From the NCBI RefSeq assembly GCF_029633865.1, contig NC_079213.1, forward strand, positions 94,711,016 to 94,775,015: a stretch of DNA of 64,000 bases. Reading direction: 5' to 3'. Under the pieces are notes generated by a model. The model saw only the letters and a list, made by a program, of their open reading frames with translations, was not told where the DNA came from and did not search any database. Shown here in pieces: positions 54,853 to 64,000 of this stretch. Each line of letters begins with the position of its first letter. Positions within the stretch are counted from its first letter, which is position 1. The DNA comes from Lampris incognitus (lineage: Eukaryota; Chordata; Actinopteri; Lampriformes; Lampridae). The position numbers were made by a program, and so were the translations under genes.

Positions 54853-57800
54853 GAATATTGAAATCACTCTTCTGTCTGTTCCTTCCTTTGTCTGTGTGCC
54901 TTGTTCTTCAGTTCCAGTAGTTGCTGTATTACGAGCTCCTATCTAATAAACAAAATGCTTTCATTTTTCCAGACATGCTTTTGCATTCCCGTTTACGTCA
55001 ATGTCTTTAAGGCTGATAATGGTAGAGACACCAGCAACTAACACTGGCTCTTTCCCACTACAAGGCCTGCTGAGCATGAGCAGGCACTAGTCATGGAAAA
55101 AAATATATACTTAAAGTTGAGCCCAGAGTTAAAAATCCAGTCTTTTGTCTCTCTTCTCCTTTTTGCACAAAAGTATTTTAACAAGGGTGTGAAGTGAGTA
55201 GAGAAGGAAAGAATAGAATATATTGGTATTCCCTATTTGTACTCCCTTATCATTTTAACCAACTTTGACTCCAACCCTGGCCATAATCTTAAACTTAAAT
55301 CTTTATCCCAACCTTAACCCTAATGTTAAAGTTGGAATCCCTAAGATTTTGCCATATTTTATCAATTTGAAATGTGATGACGATGTGGCGATTCTGTTGG
55401 GGGGGGGGGAGGCATACAGAACTAGACCTGTTGCAAGTGATTTTCTGATACTACAAACAAAACGTAGCAGCCACCGTTTCTGGTGTGCGGTCAGTTCACC
55501 AGTAAATAGTCTGCACCCTTGCTAAAATGCGATTACCTCTTTAACCAGAGGTAACAGAGGCAGCCTAAACTACATCAGCACATTGTTCTGCAGTTGTACT
55601 GATAGTCTGTCTGACAGAAGCATCACATCATCGGCATCATGTTTCAATTTTTTTGCCTACTGGTGTTGTTTCTAACACACATTTTTGTCACTGGAAAAAT
55701 GTTCATTCCATTCGGCCAAAAAAATTCAACAGTGGTAAAAACGACTGGAGCGTGTCACCAACCGTGGTAAAGATAACATGTAACACTATGCACCTGACTC
55801 CATGGTCGAGATGGATGAAATGACAATTTACTAATGGAGAAATTTTATGGATTGCAGCTAATATCACTTTAACCCTTATCTTAATTTAATGCTAACCCAG
55901 GGGGTGAAATAACAGAATACATTCAATGTTCCACAACTCTCTACTTCAGTATTACAACATCATCACGGTGTGACTTAAGAATTCCATACTGAACTTTAAC
56001 ACTTGAGGGTTCAGAAGTTGCACTAATCACCATGTGCCATCCTCATGACCATTCAGCTCTACCAGCTGACCAGCAGGAAGTGATGCTCATAATCTCACAC
56101 CTTGGATGTGAGAAGAAAAAAGTGACTGGCAACCTGAACACCTGAAAAGATGACATGGTCATAACACTATAAGCAGTCACAACCGTAGTTATTGGTATTG
56201 ACTCCCCATATCTCAGAAGGGACAGGGATAAAGCTTGCGCCACTTAGATCCTTTTGGTTCTCGACTGATCGAATGCTTTTCTCCATGTAGTCTAAGAATG
56301 CCATACTTAACTGTTCTTTTTTTTCTTGCCCCTCCCCTCCATGCTCCATGGAGGTCAGAGCACATGGTCAGCGACAGAACAGCACCCCTAAAATTGGTCG
56401 GGCTTTAGTGACTCGCACAAGGACAGATCAGCAGGTTGGATGCTTGCTGGCTTATAAGAAATCTTGGTTGTCCAGATGATGGGTAGTTGGTGTCACTACT
56501 GAGCTGCACTGCCACTTTGTTCTCCTTTTGGTTTCTGTAGTACTGAGGTCTTGGTGTGTTTTGGGATACATTTCTTTGTCTCCCAACCCACCCACTTTCT
56601 TCTTCTCTATGTAGTTGTTCATGGATAAGGACAAGGCTGAGAAACTGTGGCTCAGTAGACTGGTTTCCCTTCGACAGGAAGGCTCAAGAGAAACCCCGTA
56701 ACCTGATGGACAGCAGGCAGAAAAATCCTCTACACTGAGCTTTTTGGATCCAAATCACCCCTTCGGCCTAGTTTTCTACCTTAGTTTGTTATAATCCTGG
56801 TATAATTCTACCAATGTTTAGCGCTACCTTTTTTTACGTTTGTGTCAAACAACAGCCCATACATTTTGTTGCCTGTAAAACTGGAGCTAAGTTAACTGAT
56901 TTGTTTTTTTGGTTTGTCTTCTATCTAATTTGTTTTACTAAATTAATAAACATGCCATTTTTGTTCATTAAAGATTCACCTCCCTCTTAGACCCAGTTAT
57001 CGTTTACACCATGCGGGTAAATATTGTTTGTTGCATTTGGACTGATTTTGTAAAAAAAAAACAGATTTGGTTATTTTGAGAGAGAGAGAGAGAGAGAGAG
57101 AATTGATGTGGATTTTTTGGTGAGTGACAAATGCAAGGTTAAGTTTCAGAATGAATAGGCACCAAACTATGGAAATTGTGGATGCTCATCTAAAAGTAGA
57201 CAAAAGTGCACATAGCTTGTATTCCCATATTCTCCCAAACAAACTATTGTCATGAAAATAAAATGGGAGTTTTAAGTAACCCTTCTGCACACCAACACTC
57301 TCCAACAACTTGTCCAATTTTTTAATACCTACTGATAAAAATGGAATAGTTTTTAATTTTGGTGATACTGAATGCACATTCCTTTTGAACATGGCAGTCT
57401 GTTGTTTTTCAATTTCTGTAGGTAAAACTGGTGTAAGTAGATTATGGCTTTGGCTAAAGTATCATATTTGGTAGTCACAAAGTTAAAATCATTGTTTTTA
57501 TTTTTTAATAGTTGATTACACAACCAATCGTATTCCAGTTCTTAACAGATGTTTGGCTACTCGGCAATGTCTTGTTGATTTATTTATGCAGGGAGTGGAG
57601 GTAAATATTGGAGGTGCATGAGCTCCATAGAAATGGGCCTATGGATCGCTGGAAAGAAATCCTTAAGTGCAGCTACTTAAACATGTTACATACCATAAAG
57701 ATGGCAGCAGTAACCTCAAATGGCTCGAATTATATTAAATCAGAGGTCATATTTATGGAGAGGTGTATCACCTCATCTTGTGATACTCACACCCAAAAGC

Positions 57801-58567
57801 AGTCTGACTCATCACGAGCTAATGCAGGATCAGGTCAGACTAATTGATGCCTGCCTGTCCCTATCTACCATGAACTTTTCTTGACTTGTATATACTCTTT
57901 GAGATGTTTTATTTTTACACATGTTAATTCCATGTTATCTTGCTCTTGTCACTGCCATACTATTCTCTTTGGGCTGGACAGAGTTTCAAGCCAGTGCATG
58001 CAGAGTCCAGACTGAGGTCTAGTTGTGTTCTGACCAGATGTTGAGCTGTACTAGAGGACACGTCTCACTCCCCTCACCTCCAAACATCCAGTGCGGATAT
58101 AAAATAAACTTCCGTCACATGTGTGTCGGCAGATGGCTGTCCTTATATCAGTCGCCCACATGCAAATGGTGGTCCCCGAGGTAAGATGTCATCACACCCC
58201 ACAGATTGCTTCCAGGAGCCACTTCTTAAATAAGTTGTTTCATCAAATGCGTTTGTTAGATCACATATGGATGAGTGGGTCCGGCCAGCATGCAGGTTCT
58301 AGTACTGTCAGTATGAAAGAAATTCAGATTAAGATAAACACCTTCGTAATGTTCCCATGCGCCAGCGAGATGTGGAGGAAATGGATAAATATTATTTTTA
58401 CCAGAAATTGTCTGGCGTGTAGTTGTCATGGCAACCACCCACAACATAACAAGCTGGTCGACTTTTTTCCAAAAGAAAAAGCTCTGAATAACTAGCCAAT
58501 TACAGGGCTGGGTTTGGATCATGTCACCCTGCGGGTTCTAAATAACGTTGCCAGTTCCATAGTAACC
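54851..58567. other. 3.7 kb of intergenic DNA without recognised genes
   Basis: AT-rich. Contains a G-run near 55400, a (GA)12 tract at about 57079-57101 and a T-run near 56830. Frames up to about 120 codons occur but show no domain similarity or splice structure. I see no exon or RNA gene here. Confidence 0.45.
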
Positions 58568-59629
58568 AATGACATGCGGTGAGGTCAGTGGCTACGTAGG
58601 CAGCAGGCATTCACAAATCCAGATTACATCCTTTTGTGCTCTCTAATGTCTTATAACGATCTGATCCTTCTTCATTCTTCCAACTGCCACAGAATTCTAG
58701 AATAATTTGCCCCCCTGGCTGAACTACATTCCAAATGAAAACCTAAACAAAAATATTATCAAAGTATCTATGAAGTACTTTCTTGTTTTTGATAGCTGTG
58801 AAATGACTAACCATTGCCTTTCCTTAGAGCTCCTAATCCATTGTGGATTTCCTTGCGGTCACTACAAACAGCAATTATGAGGTACTATGTGTACATATTG
58901 ATGAAACATTACTTGAAAAGAACACAAACATTTGTGGTAATAATGCGTAATTAAATATGTAAAATATACAAATATATTTAAATTATGTACTATTTAATTA
59001 ATTCATTTCCGGTATAATAAAATGACTGATAGCAAAACTGAGAGTGAATTCATGCAAATAAACTGGATGCTGAGGTGGCAGAATGTTGATCGTTTGTATT
59101 GAGGTCAGCTATAGATCAATTAAAAGCACTAATTTTTGGACAATACATGTGAAAGTAGCAGTCACTTAGGGCATGCTTTTACCTGAAACGATTTAGAAGC
59201 AAACTTGTAAGATACAAAGTGACGTCAGCATATTAGGTGACAAATGGTGAGAAGGTAAACGTATAATAACATGTATCCCATCGTTAATGCTTCTCCTGTG
59301 CAGTTAGATCCCAGTCCAGCTCAACTATATAACAACCTGTAAACATTTTAAAAGTGAATCAGCATAATCACAACAATTGTATAGTGAAAGTGAACAGTAA
59401 ATATTTATGAGTAATTGCACTGATTTGTAGAAATGGAAGACAGACTGGGATGACTTGCACAAATCTGTAAACTTCAAAATGGTTGACAACTTTCAGAGCT
59501 GTTTTTGATGTATTAGCGGGAGATGAATTGTCAATTGTCAATCAATGAAAAGAAAATGTGGTGTGATGCCTTAAGCCAGCCTGGGGAAAAAAAAAACGGC
59601 AAAAAAAAAGTGATTTGGGAAACCATATA
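58568..59629. repeat. 1.4-kb interspersed repeat, copy 2, left part
   Basis: Colinear with 26514-27546 (cactacaaacagcaattatg, gggcatgcttttacc, aaagaaaatgtgg). It is interrupted at gggaaaccata by a Tc1 transposon and continues at 61222. Confidence 0.7.
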
Positions 59630-61221
59630 CAGTGCATCCAGAAAGTATTCACACCCCTTCACTTTCCCCACATTTTGTTGCTACAGCCTTATTCCAAAAT
59701 GGATTAAATTCCTTTTTTTTCCTCATCAATCTACATACAATACCCCATAATGACAAAGCAAAAAAGGTTTTGTAGAAATTTTTGCAAATTTATTAAAAAT
59801 TAAAAAACTGAAATATTGCATGTACATAAGTATTCACACCCTTTACTCAGTACTTGGTTGAGGCACCCTTGGCAGCGATTACAGCCTCAAGTCTTCTTGG
59901 GTATGAAGCTACAAGCTTGGCACACCTATATTTGGGGCATTTCTCCCATTCTTCTCTGCAGATCCTCTCGAGCTCTGTAAGGTTAGATGCGGAGCGTCGC
60001 TGCACAGCTATTTTCAGGTCTTTCCAGAGATGTTCAATGGGGTTCAAGTCTGGGCTCTGGCTGAGCAACTCAAGGACATTCACAGACTTGTCCCGAAGCC
60101 ACTCCTTTGTCGTCTTGGCTGTGTGCTTAGGGTCGTTGTCATGTTGAAAGGTAAACCTTCGCCCCAGTCTGAGGTCCTGAGTGCTCTGGAGCAGGTTTTC
60201 ATTAAGGATCTCTCTTTACTTTGCTCCATTCATCTTTCCCTCGATCCTGACTAGTCTCCCAGTTCCTGCCGCTGAAAAACATCCCCACAGCATGATGCTG
60301 CCACCACCATGCTTCACTGTAGGGATTGTATTAGCAAGGTGATGAGAGGTGCCTGGTTTCCTCCAGATGTGACGTTTGGCATTCAGGCCAAAGAGTTCAA
60401 TCTTGTTTCATCAGATCAGAGAATCTTGTTTCTCATGGTCTGAGAGTCCTTTAGGTGTTTTCTGGCAAACTCCAAGCGGGCTTTCATGTGCCTTTTATTG
60501 AGCGGAGGCTTCCGTCTGGCCACTCTACCATAAAGGCCTGATTGGTGGAGTGCTGCAGAGATGGTTGTTCTTCTGGAAGGTTCTCCCATCTCCACAGAGG
60601 AACACTGGAGCTCTGCCAGAGTGACCATCGGGTTCTTGGTCACCTCCCTGACCAAGGCCCTTCTCCCCTGATTGCTCAGTTTGGCTGGGCGGCCAGCTCT
60701 AGGAAGAGTCCTGGTGGATCCAAACTTCTTCCATTTACGAATGATGGAGACCACTGTGCTCTTCAGGACCTTCAAAGCTGTAGAGATTTTTTTGTACCCT
60801 TCCCCAGATCTGTGCCTCGATATAATCCTGTCTCGGAGGTCCACAGACAATTCCTTTGACTTCATGGCTTGGTTTCTGCTCTGACATGCACCGTCAAGAG
60901 TGGGACCTTATATAGACAGGTTTGTGCCTTTCCAAATCATGTCCAGTCAATTGAATTTACTACAGGTGGACTCCAATCAAGATGTAGAAACATCTCAAGG
61001 ATGATCAGTGGAAACAGGATGAACCTGAGCTCAATTTTGAGTGTCATAGCAAAGGGTGTGAATACTTCTGTACATGCAATATTTCAGTTTTTTATCTTTA
61101 ATAAATTTGCAAAAATTTCTACAAAACCTTTTTCACTTAGTCATTATGGGGTATTGTGTGTAGGTAGATTAATGAGGGGAAAAAAAGGAATTTAATCCAT
61201 GAATACTTTCCGGATGCACTG
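59630..61221 (-). mobile_element. Tc1/mariner transposon, 1592 bp, complete ends
   Basis: Termini are CAGTGCATCCAGAAAGTATT and, read inward from the right, CAGTGCATCCGGAAAGTATT, with TA on both sides. The inverted repeats extend about 200 bp, including aaggttttgtagaaattttt, with a deletion in the right arm. This is the long inverted-repeat type of fish Tc1. Transposase remnants run on the minus strand. Confidence 0.93.
59847..60865 (-). pseudogene. Tc1 transposase pseudogene
   Basis: ATG at 60865 opens 149 codons. They hold a paired-like helix-turn-helix (LSVDLRDRIISRHRSGEGYK, STVVSIIRKWKKFGS), the GRPAKLS linker and a second HTH, ending in a stop just before the first catalytic Asp (SDET). 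The central catalytic part follows in other frames ([21 protein letters not shown]). The end ([19 protein letters not shown], then [20 protein letters not shown]) is at 60083-59847. At least one stop and several frameshifts. All DDE motif regions are visible. Confidence 0.9.
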
Positions 61222-61700
61222 TATGACCCATGTACTCATGTCATTCACAGTACTGAATTTTACATTTAGCCAGTGTCTTAGAAAACACAGAGTAACAAAA
61301 GCATAATAAACGATAGTGGCTGCAAAGCATGCATGCAAGCATCCACCGCAGCCAAACACTTCAGTTCAGCTACACAACTGCAAAAACACATGCATGTAAG
61401 AACAGTGGCATACCTTTTATGGACTTTATATTTGCATAGGTTTGTAAAAATTAACAATATCAATGCAAACTAGAGGTCTAAAAATGAACAATATCAATGT
61501 TTAGATTTGTAAAATCCTTTACTAAACACTTCAGTTCAGCTACACAAACAGTTGCGTACCTTTTGAACTCTACATTTTATAGATTTGTGAAAATGAACAA
61601 TGAAGCTTGAATTAAAGCATATCTACAAAATAAATGTATAAAGAGCTATTAATAAGGATGTGAAATAACGTGTGTGCAGCCGATGGGGAACGCGTTTCAG
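61222..61700. repeat. 1.4-kb interspersed repeat, copy 2, right part
   Basis: Resumes with tatgacccatgtactcatgt, matching 27544-27563, and runs on to about ggttgtctgatg (compare 27878-27889). Contains an internal duplication (acacttcagttcagctacac at 61358 and 61526). Confidence 0.65.
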
Positions 61701-62079
61701 CAATGGTTGTCTGATGTAGTGATGGTTGTCTGAAAAGCCACAAAGAGGAACGTGACGTGGAAGGAGGTGATGGTCACAGGGGATGTGGACAGGGCAGAGA
61801 ATGTAATGATGGCTTTTTTGGGGGCGCATCTGAGCATTGGGCCAAAGGATTGTCCAAAAAACAAGATTGACACAGAATAATAACTAACTAGCCACTGAGC
61901 CAAGGACAGACGGAGATCCACTTTCTAACTCGTCGACACGTGAGAACACCCTTGCGCAAACATACACGACACGGCAACAATTGAGAGACGCTATAATTTT
62001 GAACCGCAGCAATGTCAGTAAACCACAGGGTAAGTATGCAATGTTGTCAAAAAGCATACAAGGTTATGCCTAAGCTGTC

Positions 62080-62690
62080 ACAGTTCAGCCGATCACATTT
62101 TTGGTAGATTCAGGGGCAACAGAATCGGTAATAATAGAAAGAGAATACCCCAATTGAGTGGAAGGTACGTATGTCAGAACAATTGGAGCTACAGGTAATT
62201 CTGTAAAATAGAACTACACAATTCCTGCTAGCATGGAAGATGACATGAAAAATGCATTCACTCATTCCTCCTCTCTTCCTGTTGCCCTATAAATTTGTTG
62301 GGCCAAGATCTAATGTGTGCACTAAGCATCACCTTGGTTGCAAGCAACGCAGGGATAGGCATGGTTAGGCAAGGAGGAAAAAATTCCACAAATGATTGGA
62401 CAACCTAGAAGAGGAGTTGTATGTGTATGAATGTGTATTTCATTAGGTGCAGAGTTTGAGTTGAAATGGTTCAGAGAAGGTCAGGAAAGAGACGTTTTGA
62501 GAACAGACTGGATGTTTTGGAATGACACTGTACTGGTAGGAGTAAGGCTACCAGATAAACGGCGACCAAGATTTTCTCTGAACTTGCAATTTAAGGCCAT
62601 CTATCTCTCTACCAAAGACTCCATATAAAAATTGGCAGGACTTGGGATTTTGGGTGAGCCAATGCATGGAAGACAACTGGTGGCAGGGAA
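62080..62690 (+). pseudogene. Endogenous retrovirus-type protease region, broken
   Basis: A frame around 62095-62150 shows the protease active site (LVDSGATES), then stops. Further on a flap-like segment and a Leu-Leu-Gly motif follow in a different frame near 62295-62310. A third piece (62431-62628) is open for 65 codons but not assignable to a domain. Stops and frame changes are frequent, so it is not translatable. Similarity to retroviral pol rather than gypsy is inferred from the matching RT fragment downstream. Confidence 0.5.
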
Positions 62691-62769
62691 CTGAAACAAC
62701 TCAAAACATTTAAACAGCGCTGTCAAACACATTTCTATGTAAAAATGGGTGTACAATTAATGCCAGAAA

Positions 62770-62771
62770 AT

Positions 62772-62826
<55 letters not shown>
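62770..62826. repeat. (CA)n microsatellite
   Basis: About 28 CA units immediately upstream of the SINE at 62862. Confidence 0.95.
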
Positions 62827-62830
<4 letters not shown>

Positions 62831-62861
62831 CACATTTTCACACAAACATGTTTGACACTTC

Positions 62862-63285
62862 TGTCCGGGTAGCGTAGTGGTCTATTCCGTTGCCTACCAA
62901 CACGGGGATTGCCAGTTCGAATCCCTGTGTTGCCTCCAGCTTGGTCGGGCGTCCCTACAGACGCAATTGACCATGTGTGCGGGTGGGAAGCCAGATGTGG
63001 GTATGTGTCCTGGTCGCTGCAATAGTGCCTTCTCTGGTCAGTCAGGGCCCCTGTTTAGGGAGGAGGGGGAACTGGGGGAATAGCGTGATCCTCCCACACG
63101 CTACGTCCCTTTGCCGAAACTCCTCACTGTCAGGTGAAAAGAAGCAACCGGCAACTCAACATGTATCGGAGGAGGCATGTGGTAGTCTGCGGCCCTGCTC
63201 TCTCTGGATCGGCAGAGGGGGTGGAGCAGCGATCGGGACGGCTCGGGAGAGTGGGGTAATTGGCCGGAGACAATTGGGGAGAAAA
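62862..63285 (+). mobile_element. tRNA-derived SINE, family A, copy 5
   Basis: Near-complete, with the best-preserved promoter of the family: box A TAGCGTAGTGG at 62870 and box B AGTTCGAATCC at 62914. It is flanked by atgtttgacacttc / atgtttgacacctc (62848-62861 and 63286-63299). It is inserted in a retroviral-type pol remnant. Confidence 0.9.
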
Positions 63286-63309
63286 ATGTTTGACACCTCA
63301 TTCACCAGA

Positions 63310-63995
63310 TCTAGCAAAAGTTCCACGCACATTATGGGCAGAAAACAAATATGATGTGGGACTAATAAAAAGGATGGCACTTGTAGAAATAACAATCTGA
63401 TTATCGCTCCTGTAAAGAGCAACACCATTGAAGCCCAAACTTATAAAGGGCATAATTGTTTGAATCTTCAATGAAGGCAAATATTGTCCTATGTGACACT
63501 TAACCAGTGCACATACCTATATTTCCAGTAAACAAAATCAGATGCTGGCCAGCCTGATGAGTGAACATGTGTTCTGGATCTGCAGGTAGTGAATGCGGCA
63601 GTCCAAGTTTGAGCTCCAAATGTTCCAAACCCACACACAGTTGTCACAAGTTTGACCAACCAGTAAGGGGTTTTCTGTTTTGGATCTAGCAAATGCATTT
63701 GTCAGCATTCCAGTCCATGAACATTCTCAATACTGGTTTGCATATTCATTTAAGGGTAAAACCTGGACGTGGACCCATTTACCCCAAGGCTATTGTGAAA
63801 GTCCTGCAATATACAATTCTGGCACTAAAAGAAAGCCGGGAGACATTGACATTGCCAGTTGGAAGTGCACTTCTCCCGTATGTTGATGATATGAGTTGTT
63901 CATCTTCAAAGCAGGCTTATGAGACAGATATTGAAGCACTGTTGCAATATTTGGCAAACAATGGTCACAAAGCTAGTTTAGGTAAATTACAATGA
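63310..63995 (+). pseudogene. Endogenous retrovirus-type reverse transcriptase, broken and cut by the window end
   Basis: Plus-strand fragments in at least two frames show the RT N-terminal region near 63330-63440 (with stops), the first catalytic-Asp motif (DLANAFVSIPVHEHSQYWFA near 63683), LPQGYCESPAIYN, and the catalytic YVDD near 63880. These motifs are retroviral in type rather than gypsy. Frame changes near 63600 and 63830 and a small deletion break it. It continues beyond the window. Confidence 0.7.
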
Positions 63996-64000
63996 GTTCA

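Overview
The window is nuclear DNA from a vertebrate, almost certainly a teleost fish. It holds a multi-exon hyaluronan/proteoglycan link-protein gene, dense (CA)n/(GA)n microsatellites, several tRNA-derived SINE families, Tc1, hAT, LINE and Ty3/gypsy elements, and a lone nuclear tRNA gene. There are no bacterial operons, ribosome binding sites or CRISPR arrays. Almost all host coding content lies in the first 16 kb. The rest is a layered deposit of mobile elements.

Host genes (1-16 kb). The last exon of a TM6SF-family gene (probably tm6sf2) ends at 1067. A tRNA-Ala(AGC) gene lies on the minus strand at 3124-3196. The complete coding part of a link-protein gene, best called hapln4, runs from 5238 to 14877 in six coding exons: signal peptide, Ig domain in two exons, Link-1 in two exons, Link-2 plus a basic tail. 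The order and orientation tm6sf2 then hapln4 match the mammalian locus. The hapln4 introns carry three full-length SINEs, SINE fragments, a LINE fragment and a 150-bp GA tract.

Middle (16-28.6 kb). This part has SINE copies, an L2-like LINE interrupted by a hAT-type element and a SINE, a decayed Tc1 transposase, a hAT dimerisation-domain remnant and the first copy of a roughly 1.4-kb repeat.

The nest (28.6-44.4 kb). Three autonomous-type elements sit inside one another. A Ty3/gypsy element on the minus strand (28631-44392, 175-bp LTRs) is split in its protease by a second gypsy/Mag-like element on the plus strand (31695-43188, 160-bp LTRs, 5-bp target duplication). That element is split in its reverse transcriptase by a 6726-bp DNA transposon (33777-40502) with roughly 0.5-kb inverted repeats and a 3-bp duplication. 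At both internal junctions the host reading frame lines up exactly across the insert. The DNA transposon encodes a protein of about 1550 residues with an N-terminal Cys/His region, an XPG-like nuclease signature and a Cys-rich C-terminus. It most resembles the Academ superfamily and is the most interesting object here.

Second nest (46.1-54.8 kb). A nearly full-length RTE-like LINE on the minus strand is bounded by a 19-bp duplication. It contains a 206-bp hAT MITE (8-bp duplication) and a second, plus-strand LINE (11-bp duplication), which itself carries a truncated hAT transposase gene. Further right are a second copy of the 1.4-kb repeat split by a 1.6-kb Tc1 transposon, and broken retroviral-type pol fragments with a SINE insertion that run to the window end.
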